NCBI GenBank assembly: GCA_964291475.2
Contig: OZ220083.1
Span: forward strand, 372,001-436,000
Direction of reading: 5' to 3'
Source: DAOUKH01 sp964291475
GTDB lineage: Bacteria > Chloroflexota > Dehalococcoidia > SHYB01
Length of the DNA stretch: 64,000 nucleotides
Positions 44,749 through 55,000 of this stretch are shown here, one piece after another. Position 1 is the stretch's first letter, and every line of letters begins with the position of its first letter. The translations under genes and the position numbers were made by a program. The notes beneath the pieces were generated by a model. The model was not told the DNA's origin and made no database searches. It was given only the letters and a program-made list of their open reading frames with translations.

Positions 44749-46074
44749 TCACGCCGCCCCCGCCGCCTTGCGCGAGCTCAGCGCCACGAGCGTGACGCCG
44801 GCCACCACCGCCAACGTGATGGCAGAGATCCACCAGATCAGGTCGTAGCTCTCCGTGGCGTCGAAGACGAAGCCGGCCACCAGCGGCCCGAGCGCGTTGG
44901 ACGTCATGTTGAACGCGGTCACGACTCCGCGGATCGCCCCGAGCGCGTCGCGCCCGAAATACACCGGCCACACCAACTGGTGCAACGTCGTATTCATCCC
45001 GAAGGTGATGCCGTACGCCGCGGCCCACATGAACGCCACCGGCACGCTGTCCACGTCCAACAAAAACAGCAGGCTCGCCGCCAGCCCCGCGTAGGCGGCC
45101 GCCAGCAGTGGCTTCACCGGGAGACGGTCGGCGATGAACCCTGTGGTCAGCCCTCCGGCGAGGGTGAACGCGGCCCACGCCGCCAGCACGTACGTGCCTA
45201 CCGCAGCGCCGATCCCCCGGTCATCGAAGTAGGCGATCAGGTGAAAGTTGACCGCCGCCCCTACGAAGAAGGTCACCGTGGTGACCAGCAGGAGCACGTA
45301 GAAGGGGCGGGTGGAGGCGGCCTCCCTGAGCGTGTAGCTCCGCTCCTCCCGCGCCGTCTCCGGCGCCCGGCGACCCGTCTCCGTGAATGGGCCGCGGCGC
45401 GGCGGGCCTGCGTCGCCGTCGGGCCGCAGTCCCATGTCTTCGGGCCGGCGGCGCAGGAACAGCAGGCAGGGCAGGAAGCCCACCACCCACGCCACAATCC
45501 CCACCGACAGCATCGCCAGACGCCAGTTGCTCGCCGCAAGGATGGCCTGGGCATACATCGGTGTGAGTCCGTTCCCGAAGCGCAGCCCCATGCCCGAAAG
45601 CGCGATGGCTTGTCCGCGCTTGCGTACGAACCACATCGACGTGCTCACCTGCACGCCAAGGTTCAACACGCCTTGGACCACGACGCGCCCCACGATGACC
45701 GCGAAGTAGAAGTGCCACAGCGCGCCGATCTGCGACAACGCGGCCAAGCTTCCGCCAACGACCACGAACCCGACGGTCATCAGCCAGCGGGGGCCGTACC
45801 GGTCCAGCAGCGGGCCGATGAAGACCGCGGTCAGACCGCCGGCGATGGTGCCGGCGGTGTTCGCACCCGCGAACGTGGCCCGGTCCCAGCCGAACGCCTC
45901 CGTGATCGGCTTGATGAAGACCCCGATGTTCGGGTTGAACTGCCCCGACATCGCAAAGCCCGCCGCCGCGATGACGCCGACGATCACCCAGCCGTAGAAC
46001 AGCGTGTTCTTTCTCTTGATAGGGGAGTCCTCGCCGGCCAACGCTGCAACGGAAGCGCCGCCGCAATCATACAA
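44749..46074 (-). CDS. MFS transporter (monocarboxylate/oxalate-formate-like)
   Basis: A 441-residue 12-TM carrier. The N-terminus after a short cytoplasmic lead, KRKNTLFYGWVIVGVIAAAGFAM, is typical of the MCT/OFA branch (FYGWxxV). LLDRYGPRWLMTVGFVVVGGSLAA (loop 2-3, DRxGPR) and FIADRLPVKPLLAAAYAG (loop 8-9, D-R-x-PxK) are the two halves of motif A. A charged, Pro-rich central loop (about 200-250) joins the two six-helix bundles. Likely substrate is a small carboxylate. The upstream side to 46195 (120 nt) must contain its promoter, divergent from the His-rich protein gene. Confidence 0.88.
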   Translation of the reverse strand: MYDCGGASVAALAGEDSPIKRKNTLFYGWVIVGVIAAAGFAMSGQFNPNIGVFIKPITEAFGWDRATFAGANTAGTIAGGLTAVFIGPLLDRYGPRWLMTVGFVVVGGSLAALSQIGALWHFYFAVIVGRVVVQGVLNLGVQVSTSMWFVRKRGQAIALSGMGLRFGNGLTPMYAQAILAASNWRLAMLSVGIVAWVVGFLPCLLFLRRRPEDMGLRPDGDAGPPRRGPFTETGRRAPETAREERSYTLREAASTRPFYVLLLVTTVTFFVGAAVNFHLIAYFDDRGIGAAVGTYVLAAWAAFTLAGGLTTGFIADRLPVKPLLAAAYAGLAASLLFLLDVDSVPVAFMWAAAYGITFGMNTTLHQLVWPVYFGRDALGAIRGVVTAFNMTSNALGPLVAGFVFDATESYDLIWWISAITLAVVAGVTLVALSSRKAAGAA

Positions 46075-46194
46075 GACCAGCCCTGTTGACGCGGCGTTCC
46101 GTCTGATTTACGGTACACGCGGAAGCAGTCCGTGCTCCCAAGAAGGCGCGCGCCGCGCGCAAGACCGGCGGCCGTCCGAGCCGCGGGAGGCGTC

Positions 46195-47688
46195 ATGTTC
46201 AGTCCTGTCACGTTCGAACCCGAAGTCGAAGAACTCGTCCACTTCGTCGAGTCCACGCCCCGCGACGACATCATCGAGGCCACCCACGCCAAGCTCGCCG
46301 ACGGCGTCGCCCCCGAAGATCTGGTGCGCGCCGGCGCCCTCGCCGTCGTCCGCTCGACTGAGTTGCCTATGGGCCACCACGGCGGCCCCATCCACCCCAT
46401 CTGCGGCGCCCACCCCGTCGGCCAGATGGCCAAGCGCCTCGACAAACCGTGGGCCGAGCTCGCCGTCGTCCAGTTCGTGGCCCTGTGCAACAAGCACGTC
46501 CACTCGCCCGAGCAGGGGCCCTACATCATGCCGGAAATGGCCCCCGCCGACTCCAACAACATCTTCATCTTCCGCGAGAAGAAGCTCGTCCCCGAAGAGG
46601 GCGGCGTCGACGTCACCAAGGAGACCTTCCGCCGCTCGATGCGCATGGCCTACCCGCCGGCGGCGGAAGCCACCATGCTCTACCTCCTCGAGAACGGCGT
46701 CACCGCGGGCGAGGTCCTCGACATCATCCTCGACCTCGCCGTCCCCAAGAATCCCAACGACGACCACTTCTTCCTCTTCCCCATGTACACCTGGCGCGCC
46801 CTCGACCAGATCGGCTGGGAGTACGCCCCCGTACTGCTCCGCCCCGCCGTCCGCTACGAGTCCCGCGGCGGCGCCACCCCCAAGTTCGAGCCCATCGCCG
46901 CGCTGCTCGACAAGTACGAGCTCCTCGACCGCGACATCCCCATGACCACCACCACGGCCGAGACCGAGGCCATCGGCGAGCTTGCCGACCGCATCGGCTC
47001 CTCGACCGAGTTGGACGACATCCCCGAGATACTGGCCCAGGCCCTCGCCGGCGGCATGTCGCTCGAAGGCGTCGGCGAGGCGCTCTCCATCGGCGCCGCG
47101 GTCATCCACCTCCGCACCAGCTACGGCAACCCGATGGACACCCACCTGCAGACGGGCATCAACACCCGCCGCTACCTCCTCGGCATCGAAGGCGTCAGCC
47201 TCCGCAACAAGATCCTCGCCCTGCTCACCTGGCACACCGGCCCGGAGATCTCCTCCAGCCTCGGCAAGTTCGACTACGACCCCCGCGAGGACACCGCCGC
47301 GCTGCCGCCGCGCTCTCAGATCGAGCTGCTCGAAGCCATCACCGAGAGCATCGAGTCGCAGCCCCACGTCGAAGACCTCTCGGTCTTCAAGCTGCCCCAT
47401 CTCGTCGCCGCGCCCCAGGTGCGGGAGACGCTCGCCCTCACCCAGCAGTACCTCGATTCCGGCTATGATGTGATGGCGCTCTTCGACCGCCTCGGCGAGA
47501 TCACCGCCCGCGACGACTTCAGCGAGATGCACGCCTTCAAGCACCACCAGGCCACCGTCGAGGAATACATCAACACCCGCGAGCCATTCCGCTGGGTCCA
47601 ACCCATGTCGGCGGCCAAGATCGCGGCCATCATCCACGGCAAGCGCCAAGGCATCTACGAGCAAGCCAAAGAGCTCATCGGCGTCTAG
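46195..47688 (+). CDS. Unrecognised His-rich all-helical protein (497 aa)
   Basis: I do not recognise a family. The ATG at 46195 has GGGAGG at 46185. The protein is predicted helical, with three weakly repeated elements of the pattern G-(V/M)-x-x-(E/G)-(D/E/G)-(L/V): DGVAPEDLVRAGALAVV, NGVTAGEVLDIILDLAV and GGMSLEGVGEALSIGAAVI. His clusters stand out: MGHHGGPIHPICGAHP (about 59-74), CNKHVHSP (about 98), VIHLRTSYGNPMDTHL (about 304) and HAFKHHQAT (about 445), plausible as a metal site. No signal peptide or TM helix. A remote AhpD/carboxymuconolactone-decarboxylase or questin-oxidase-like relation is possible but not demonstrable by eye. Confidence 0.8.
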   Translation: MFSPVTFEPEVEELVHFVESTPRDDIIEATHAKLADGVAPEDLVRAGALAVVRSTELPMGHHGGPIHPICGAHPVGQMAKRLDKPWAELAVVQFVALCNKHVHSPEQGPYIMPEMAPADSNNIFIFREKKLVPEEGGVDVTKETFRRSMRMAYPPAAEATMLYLLENGVTAGEVLDIILDLAVPKNPNDDHFFLFPMYTWRALDQIGWEYAPVLLRPAVRYESRGGATPKFEPIAALLDKYELLDRDIPMTTTTAETEAIGELADRIGSSTELDDIPEILAQALAGGMSLEGVGEALSIGAAVIHLRTSYGNPMDTHLQTGINTRRYLLGIEGVSLRNKILALLTWHTGPEISSSLGKFDYDPREDTAALPPRSQIELLEAITESIESQPHVEDLSVFKLPHLVAAPQVRETLALTQQYLDSGYDVMALFDRLGEITARDDFSEMHAFKHHQATVEEYINTREPFRWVQPMSAAKIAAIIHGKRQGIYEQAKELIGV

Positions 47689-47691
47689 CCC

Positions 47692-47850
47692 CTCTCTCCC
47701 CCTAGGAGAGACTGCGAGAGGGCCTCACCTTAAGCCTCTCCCCCTTTGGGGGAGATTGAGAGAGGGCCGGGGCCGGGCCGGGAGGTCCCCCCTCTTCTCC
47801 CGTGGGGAGAAGATTGAGATGAGGGGCCCCCTCATCACCGCCAAACGTCA
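47692..47850. repeat. Dispersed repeat cluster (A, A, B)
   Basis: Two successive module A copies (CCCCTCTCTCCCCCTAGGAGAG and CTTAAGCCTCTCCCCCTTTGGGG, each with GAGAGGGC ends) and one module B (CCTCTTCTCCC, hairpin GTGGGGAGAAG, GATGAGGGGCCCCC). The remaining part of 47851-48020 holds no recognisable gene; ATGs there open only short frames. Confidence 0.72.
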
Positions 47851-48020
47851 CCCGACACCGGCCTTCCCTATCCCGTAGGGGCGCCTCTTGTGGGGGTCCG
47901 CTCCCTAACTCCCACCCGGTCGTTGACATTCGCAGGGCCGCGTCCTACGGTGATGACGCCCTGAAACCCGCTCCGTTTCCCCTGCGGACGCGCCCCACGA
48001 GGCCCCGGAGGTCGCCTTCC

Positions 48021-49229
48021 ATGCCCGGCCCCTTGGACGGCATCACCATCCTCGACCTGACCATCTGGCAGAACGGGCCGTGGGCGACGGTGATGCTCTC
48101 CGACCTCGGCGCCGACGTCATCAAGGTCGAGCATCCGGAGACCGGCGACCCCGGCCGCGGCCTCCTCCCCGCCGGCGGCTCCAGCCGCGCCTCCTTCTCC
48201 TACTTCCAGGCCCTCAACCGCAACAAGAAGAGCATCACCCTCAACCTCCAGTCCGACGAAGGCCGCGACATCTTCTACCGGATCGCGAAGGACGTCGACG
48301 CCATCACCCAGAACTTCCGCCTCGGCGTCGTCGAGCGCCTCAAGGTCGACTACGAGACTGTCCGCAAGATCAACCCCCGCGTCGTCTACGGCAGCGTCTC
48401 CGGCTGGGGGCCGCTTGGCCCCGACTCCAAGCAGGGCGTCTACGACATCCTCGGCCTCTCGCGCGGCGGGCTGATGAACCTGCTCTCCGCCGGCGAGAAC
48501 GCCCCCGCCTATCGCGGCGCGGGCGCCGGCATCGCCGACCAGGTGGGGGCGATCACCCTGGCCTACGCCGTCCTCGCCGGACTCATGGCCCGCGAGCGCA
48601 CCGGCAAAGGCCAGCACGTCCAGACCTCCCAGCTCGGCGGCCAGATGCTCCTCCAAGGACTCAGCATCGGGCGCTACACCATCGCCGGCGACAAGCCCGA
48701 AGGCAAGCAGCGCGGCAGGGCGGGCAACAACCCCCTCTTCCACATCTACCCCGCCCGCGACGGCAAGTGGCTCGCCCTCGGCTGCGTCCAGGGCGACCGC
48801 TACTGGCCCGACGTCTGCCGCATCCTCGGCATCCAGGACTTGGAGCACGACCCCAGGTTCAAGGGGAACGGCGAGCGCAACGACAACGCCGTCGAGCTCA
48901 TGGAAATCATGGACCGCGCCTTCGCCGCCAAGGACCGCGACGAGTGGGTGAAGACGCTCAACGACGCCGGCGTGCTCGCCGCGCCGGTGCAGGACTACGA
49001 AGACGTGATCCACGACACCCAGGTGCGCGCCAACGACTACGTCGTCGAGCTCGAACACCCCTCGGAGGGGACGCTGGTCCAGGCGGGCTGCCCCATCCGG
49101 TTCAGCGAGACGCCGGCCAAGCCCCGCTCGACGGCGCCCGAGTTCGGCGCCCATACTGAAGAAGTCCTGCTCGCCGCCGGTTATTCCTGGGACGACCTCG
49201 AAGGCTTTCGCGACCGCGGCGTAATCTAA
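48021..49229 (+). CDS. CaiB/BaiF (type III) CoA-transferase, first of tandem pair
   Basis: A 402-residue CoA-transferase of the formyl-CoA/carnitine CoA-transferase fold (interlocked dimers). N-terminus LDGITILDLTIWQNGPWATVMLSDLGADVIKVEHPETGDPGR is canonical; NRNKKSITLNLQSDEGR, then NFRLGVVERLKVDYE and VYGSVSGWGPLGP. The nucleophilic Asp is in GIADQVGAITLAYAV (about 173-180). The GERTGKGQ-type ARERTGKGQHVQTSQLGGQ follows, and C-terminal PIRFSETPAKPRSTAPEFGAHTEEVL is the standard end. Followed 23 nt later by a close paralogue, so the two probably form a heteromeric or functionally split pair. Confidence 0.93.
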   Translation: MPGPLDGITILDLTIWQNGPWATVMLSDLGADVIKVEHPETGDPGRGLLPAGGSSRASFSYFQALNRNKKSITLNLQSDEGRDIFYRIAKDVDAITQNFRLGVVERLKVDYETVRKINPRVVYGSVSGWGPLGPDSKQGVYDILGLSRGGLMNLLSAGENAPAYRGAGAGIADQVGAITLAYAVLAGLMARERTGKGQHVQTSQLGGQMLLQGLSIGRYTIAGDKPEGKQRGRAGNNPLFHIYPARDGKWLALGCVQGDRYWPDVCRILGIQDLEHDPRFKGNGERNDNAVELMEIMDRAFAAKDRDEWVKTLNDAGVLAAPVQDYEDVIHDTQVRANDYVVELEHPSEGTLVQAGCPIRFSETPAKPRSTAPEFGAHTEEVLLAAGYSWDDLEGFRDRGVI

Positions 49230-49252
49230 GCCGCCACGTATCGGAGGACGCC

Positions 49253-50455
49253 ATGCAAGGCCCGCTCGACGGCATCACCATCCTCGACCTGACCATCTAC
49301 CAGAACGGCCCCTGGAGCACCGTGATGCTCTCCGACATGGGCGCCGAGGTCATCAAGGTCGAAGACCCCGTCAACGGCGACCCCGGCCGCAACCTCACGC
49401 CCATGGGCCGCGCCGGCCGCCGCGTCCCCACCTACTTCGAATCGATGAACCGCAACAAGCGGAGCATCACGCTCAATCTCAAGTCCGACGACGGGCGCGA
49501 GATCTTCTACGATCTCGCCAAGCGCGTCGACGTGATCACCCAGAACTTCCGCGTCGGCGTCGTCGAGCGCCTCAAGGTCGATTACGAGACCGTCAGCAAG
49601 ATCAACCCGCGCATCGTCTACGGCAGCGTCTCCGGCCTGGGCTCGCGCGGCCCCGAAGCCACACAGGGAGTCTTCGACATCCTCGGGCAGGCCCGCGGCG
49701 GCCTCATGGAGCTCCTCTCGATCGCCGACCCCGAGCTCTCCTACCGCGCCAGCGGCGGCCTCGCCGACCAGACCGGCGCCATCACCATGGCCTACGGCAT
49801 CATGCTCGCCCTCTTCGAGCGCGAGCGCACCGGCAAGGGCCAGCACGTCGAGGTCTCCCAGCTTAGCGGGCAGCTCATGCTCCAGGCGCTCGCCCTCAAC
49901 GGCTACCTGATGAACGACGAGATGCCGCTGCCTCGCCCCCGGGCGACGAACTACAACCCCCTGTTCAACATCTACCGCTGCAAGGACGAGCGCTGGATCG
50001 CGCTCGGCGGCATCCAGCCCGACCGCTACTGGCCCGCGCTGTGCGAGGTCCTCGGCATCGAGGAGCTGCGCGACGACCCGCGCTTCAATGAAGTCCGCGC
50101 CCGAGGTCAGAACGCCGGCGAGCTCATCCCCATCATGGACCGCGCCTTCGCCACCAAGACCCGCGACGAGTGGATCGCCCTGCTGCGGGCCAAGGACGTC
50201 CTCTGCGGCCCCGTCCAGAAATACGACGACATCCCCAACGACCCGCAGGTCATCGCCAACGAGCTCCTCGTCGAGCTGGAGCACCCCGAGGCCGGCCCCG
50301 TCACCCAGGTCGGCCTTCCCGTCCGCCTGAGCGAGACGCCGGGGAAGGCGCGCTCGACGGCCCCCGCCTTCGGCGCCCACACCGAGGAAGTCCTGCAGGA
50401 CCTCGGCATCTCCTGGGAGCGCATCGCCGAGCTCCGCGACCGCGGAATCATCTAG
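49253..50455 (+). CDS. CaiB/BaiF (type III) CoA-transferase, second of tandem pair
   Basis: A 400-residue paralogue of the preceding gene, clearly alignable end to end (LDGITILDLTIYQNGPWSTVMLSDMGAEVIKVEDPVNGDPGR). The active-site Asp is in GLADQTGAITMAYGI, and RERTGKGQHVEVSQLSGQ is conserved. The differing 200-230 region (ALNGYLMNDEMPLPRPRATNYNP against SIGRYTIAGDKPEGKQRGRAGNNP) implies a different acyl acceptor or donor. The GGAGG before ATG 49253 and the short gap support co-transcription. Terminates about 35 nt before the SOS promoter of imuB. Confidence 0.93.
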   Translation: MQGPLDGITILDLTIYQNGPWSTVMLSDMGAEVIKVEDPVNGDPGRNLTPMGRAGRRVPTYFESMNRNKRSITLNLKSDDGREIFYDLAKRVDVITQNFRVGVVERLKVDYETVSKINPRIVYGSVSGLGSRGPEATQGVFDILGQARGGLMELLSIADPELSYRASGGLADQTGAITMAYGIMLALFERERTGKGQHVEVSQLSGQLMLQALALNGYLMNDEMPLPRPRATNYNPLFNIYRCKDERWIALGGIQPDRYWPALCEVLGIEELRDDPRFNEVRARGQNAGELIPIMDRAFATKTRDEWIALLRAKDVLCGPVQKYDDIPNDPQVIANELLVELEHPEAGPVTQVGLPVRLSETPGKARSTAPAFGAHTEEVLQDLGISWERIAELRDRGII

Positions 50456-50491
50456 CCCCCCCCGCCCCCTCGGCACTGGGTCATCGACCCT

Positions 50492-50521
50492 TTGACACAG
50501 AGAACGTACGTTCTTTATCAT
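50492..50521 (+). promoter_or_regulatory. SOS-controlled promoter with LexA box, upstream of imuB
   Basis: TTGACA at 50492-50497 and TATCAT at 50516-50521 (18-nt spacer). The spacer holds the perfect 14-bp palindrome AGAACGTACGTTCT (50501-50514), which contains the Gram-positive-type SOS box GAAC-N4-GTTC. A repressor bound there would sit between -35 and -10. The gene downstream is an SOS-mutagenesis operon, which fits. Confidence 0.85.
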
Positions 50522-50567
50522 CCCTCGTCCCCGGTCGTTCCGGGATTCTCGCAACCGAGGAGGCGCC

Positions 50568-52013
50568 GTGCGGGTCGCCTGCGTACTCGTCACACACCTG
50601 CGGGCGAAAATCGAGCTGCGGCGGCAGCCGCACCTCGACGGCAAGCCCGCCGTCATCGTCGACCGCGCGGGCGGCAGGCCCGTGGTCGTCGACTTCTCCC
50701 CGGCCGCCGCGGGCGTGACCGCGGGCATGACGCTGGAGCAGGCCCTGTCGCACAACGCCGACACCGTCGTCATCGAGGCCGACGAGCCCGCCTACCGCAA
50801 GGTCTTCCGCCGGATGCTCACCTCCCTTCAGGCGGTCGGCGACCGTGTCGAGCGCGCGGAGCTCGGCGCCGCCTACGTGCAGATGGACGGTCTGGAGCGG
50901 CTGTACCGCGGAGAGGCCGGCGTCGTCTGCGCCCTGCTGGACGCCGTCCCCGCCTACCTGGCCCCGCGCGTCGGCGTGGCCGACGCCAAGTTCCCGGCCC
51001 TCGTCGCCGCCCGGACCGCCGAGGCCCTCGGCGCACGCCAGGTCCCCGAGGACGTCCGGGCCTTCCTCGCGCCCCACTCGGTAGACCTGCTGCCCGTCCC
51101 CCTCGACATCCAGACCGGTCTCAAGCGCTTCGGTCTGCGCGCGATGGGCGACGTGGCCGCCATGCCGGAGGGAGCACTCGACGACCGGTTCGGCCCGGCG
51201 GGCCGGCGGGCATGGCAATGCTCCCGCGGCTTCGACGACAGCCCCCTGGTTCCCATGAAATACGAAGAGGCCGTGGCCGAGCACGCCGCGCTTCCCTTCA
51301 CCTCCGCCTCCATCAACGTCCTCTTCGTCGCGGTCGACGCCCTGCTGCGAAAGGCGTACGCCCGTCCCGAGATGCGGGGAAGGTACGCGGGCGGCGCAGT
51401 CCTGGAGTGCCTGCTCTACCGGGAGGCGGCCTGGGAGCGGACGTTCCGGTTCAAGCAAGCGGCGGGGAACTGGCGGAACGCCTCCCGCATCCTACGGAGC
51501 CGGCTGGAGGCCGACCACCCCCAGGCGCCCATCGAGGAGGTGGCCCTCGCCCTCTCCGACCTCACCGGCGACTCGGGCCTGCAGCTCGGACTGACCGACG
51601 AGATGCGGGACAGCCGGGAGCGGCGGCTCGTCGAGGTCGACCGGCGGCTGCGGGGCCGCATGAATGGCGGCCACGCCCTCTACCGGGTGGTCGAGGTCGC
51701 CCCCTGGCACCCGGCCCCGGAGATGCGCGCCCTGCGGGTGCCGATCGACCCCTCGGGGCGGCAGGAGATCGGCTCGCTCGCCGCGCCCGTCGCCGTCGCG
51801 GTCCGGGAGGAGGCGGGCCGGCGGCCCGCGTCGGTGCGGCTCGGCGGACACTGGCGGCGGGTGACCGATATCGAGGACACCTGGAGCTTCGATCTCTGGT
51901 GGATGCCCAGCCCGCTCACCCGCACCTACCACCGGGCGCGCCTCGACGACGGGTCGCAGGTCACGATCTTCCGGGACCGCGGCGAGCCCCGCTGGTACCG
52001 GCAGAGCGCCTAG
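50568..52013 (+). CDS. imuB: ImuB-like inactive Y-family polymerase
   Basis: A 481-residue DinB/UmuC-fold protein acting as scaffold of the SOS mutasome. The fold is visible (VACVLVTHLRAKIELRRQPHLDGKPAVIVD; DRVERAELGAAYVQMDGLERLYRGE; PRVGVADAKFPALVAAR; LKRFGLRAMGDVAAMPEGAL), but the catalytic acidic positions are lost: the first Asp pair of DxDxF becomes VTHLR and the SxDE motif becomes AAYVQMDGLE. The C-terminal HWRRVTDIEDTWSFDLWW...YRQSA domain is the ImuB-specific tail. GTG 50568 has GAGGAGG at 50557. Directly followed by dnaE2 (15 nt). ImuA is not present in the window. Confidence 0.85.
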   Translation: MRVACVLVTHLRAKIELRRQPHLDGKPAVIVDRAGGRPVVVDFSPAAAGVTAGMTLEQALSHNADTVVIEADEPAYRKVFRRMLTSLQAVGDRVERAELGAAYVQMDGLERLYRGEAGVVCALLDAVPAYLAPRVGVADAKFPALVAARTAEALGARQVPEDVRAFLAPHSVDLLPVPLDIQTGLKRFGLRAMGDVAAMPEGALDDRFGPAGRRAWQCSRGFDDSPLVPMKYEEAVAEHAALPFTSASINVLFVAVDALLRKAYARPEMRGRYAGGAVLECLLYREAAWERTFRFKQAAGNWRNASRILRSRLEADHPQAPIEEVALALSDLTGDSGLQLGLTDEMRDSRERRLVEVDRRLRGRMNGGHALYRVVEVAPWHPAPEMRALRVPIDPSGRQEIGSLAAPVAVAVREEAGRRPASVRLGGHWRRVTDIEDTWSFDLWWMPSPLTRTYHRARLDDGSQVTIFRDRGEPRWYRQSA

Positions 52014-52028
52014 GACCGGCCTCCGCGC

Positions 52029-55000
52029 ATGACCGCCGGTTACGTCGAGTTGCACGCCGCGAGCTTTTACTCCTTCGGCGTGGGCGCCTCGCACACCCAC
52101 GAGCTGCTGGCCCAAGCGGGCGAGCACGGCTATCACGCCCTGGCCCTCACCGACGCCAACCTCTGCGGGGCGCTGGAGTTCGCCCGCCTCGCCAACAGCC
52201 TCGGCGTCCGGCCCATCACCGGGGGCGAGCTGACCCTCACCGACGGCTCCCGCCTCGTCCTTCTGGCCGAGACGCGGCAGGGCTACGCCAACATCTCCCG
52301 GCTCTTCACCCTAGCCAACGCCGCCGACCGGAGACAACCCAGGCTCGACCCCGTCTACCTGCCCGACCATGCCGGCGGCGTGGTCCTCCTCACCGGCGGC
52401 CGCGACGGGCCCCTCGCCAACCTGGTGCTCGACGGACGCCGGGAGGAGGCCGCGGGCCTGCTCAGCCGGTACCGGGAGTGGTTCGGCCCGGACTCGGTGT
52501 TCGTCGAGGTCCAGCGCAACTTCCTCTCCGGCGACACCCGCCGCAACCGCGAGCTGGCGGCGCTGGCGGACGAGGCCGGCGCTCCGCTGGTCGCCACCAA
52601 CGACGTCCTCTACCACGCGCCCGAGCGCTACCGGCTCCAGCACGCGCTAGCGGCGGCGCGGCGGAACGTCACCATCGATCAGGCCCTCCCCTACCTCCGC
52701 CCAAACCACCACCTGCACCTGAAGTCTCCCGCGCGGATGACCCGCCTCTTCCATGACCGCCCCGACGCTCTCGCCAACTCCCTGCGGATCGCGGAGCGCT
52801 GCTCCTTCAACCTCGCCACCGACCTGGGCTACACCCTCCCCGGCCCCGCGACGCCCGAGGGCTACACCGCCGAGAGCTATCTGGAACGGCTCTGCGTCGA
52901 GGCCGCCGTCCGCCGCTACGGCTCGGTTTCCCCGCGCGTCGAGCGCCGCCTCGCCGACGAGATGCGGCTGATCCGCAGGCACAACCTTGCCGGCTTTCTA
53001 CTCCTCTACCGCGAGATCGTCCTGCTCGCCCAGCGGATCATGGAGGAGAAGGGTCTGGCCTCTCCCGAGACGCCCCTCGAGGAGCGGCCCCCGGGCCGGG
53101 GCCGGGGCTCATCGGTCGCGCTGCTCGCCGGCTACCTGATCGGCATCAGCCACGTCGACCCCCTCCGCTGGGACCTCACCCTGGAGCGGTTCATGTCGGA
53201 GGACATGACCATGCTCCCCGACATCGACCTCGACTTCCCCCGCGCGCTCCGCGACGACCTGATCGCGCGGGTCCACCGCCACTTCGGGCCGGAGTTCGCC
53301 GTCCTCGCCGGCGCAGTCGCCACCTACTCCATCAAGGGCGTCATCCAAGACCTCGGCAAGGCCCTCGGCCTGCCCAAGGAAGACCTGCGGCGGCTGTCCA
53401 AGCAGGTCGAGGACGGCGGCGGCGGGCTCCTGCGGGAGGAGATGCTGGCGCTCCCCGCGTTTAGAGACCGGGTGGACGCCCCGGGTGGAGAGACCTGGCG
53501 GCGCTCGCGCCCCAGCTGCTGCGCGCGCCCAAAGCGCTCGGCCAGCACGTCGGCGGCATGGTCCTCAGCAGCTCACCCATCCCGGAGATGGTCCCCATGC
53601 GGGCCGGGGCCATCGACGGCCGTTACATCATGGACTGGGACAAGGACAGCGTCGCCGACGCCGGCTTCGCCAAGATCGATCTGCTCTCCCTGCCGGTGCT
53701 CGACCAGATGGAGGAGGCCCTCGATCTCGTCGAACGGCGCGAGGGGAAGCGGCCCGACCTGAGCAAGGTCGACCCGGAGGAAGACGCCGTCTACGAGATG
53801 ATCGGCGCCGGCGGATCGAAGGGCGTCTTCCTCCTGCAGTCGCCCGCCCAGCTCAAGCTGGCGCGGCGGCTGCGCTCCCGCAACCTCCTCGACCTCGCCT
53901 ACCAGGTCGCCCTCATCCGCCCCGGCGTCGGCGTGCAGGGCAGCGCCGTCTCCCAGTTCGTCGAACGCTACCGGCACGGCGCGGCGTGGGAGTACGACCA
54001 CCCGTTGGAAAAGCGCGCCCTGGAGCGGGGCTACGGGATCATCGTCTGGCAGGAGCAGGTCGTCCAGCTCGTCATGGACGTCGCGGGCATGAACGCCGCC
54101 CAGGCCGACGAGATCAGGCGGGCCTTCGCCAAGCCCAACGCCGAGCACCTGATCGACATGCACCGGCGGCGCTTCCTCGAGGGCGCCGCGGCGAACGGCG
54201 TCCCGGAGGACTTGGCCGAGAAGATCTTCGGCAAGATCAACGGCCACTACATGTTCCCCGAGTCGCACTCCCACGCCTTCGCGGTCACCGCCTACCAGGC
54301 CGCCTGGATCAAGCGCCACTACCCGCTGGAGTTCTTCACCGCGCTCATGAACAACCAGCCCATGGGCTTCTACCCCGTCGAGACCCTCAAAGAGGACGCC
54401 CGGCGCTTCGGCGTCCCCTTCCTAAACCCCTGCGTGAACCGGAGCCGGGTCCGGTGCGCCCCCGAGGGGAACGCGGTGCGGCTGGGCCTGCAGATGGTGA
54501 AGGACGTCGGGGCCGAGTCGGCCGCGGCCATCGTCGAGGAGCGGGAACGCGGCGCCCCCTACGCCGGCGCGGGCGACCTGGTGCGGCGGACGGGCCTCCG
54601 GCCCGCGGCCGTGGAATCGCTGGCGGTCGCCGGGGCCTTCGACGACGTCACCCCCAACCGCCGGGAGGCCCTCTGGGACGCCGGCCTCGCCACCCGCCCA
54701 TCCCGAAACGGGCAGCGGGCCCTCCCCGTACCGACGCAGGACGCCGTCCCCGAGCTCGCCGACTTCACCGAGTACGAGAAGATGGCGGCCGAATACCGGG
54801 TCTTGGGCCTCTATCCCAGGGGCCATCTCATGACGTTTGTGCGGCCGGGGCTGAGTCCTCAGGTCCTACCCGCCGACGCCGTCGAGGGGTGCGGCGACGG
54901 CGAAGAGGTGCTCGTCGCGGGGTGGCCCATCGCCCGCCAGCACCCGCGGGGAAGGCACGGCACCGTCTTCGTCACCATCGAGGACGAGACCGGCGACGTG

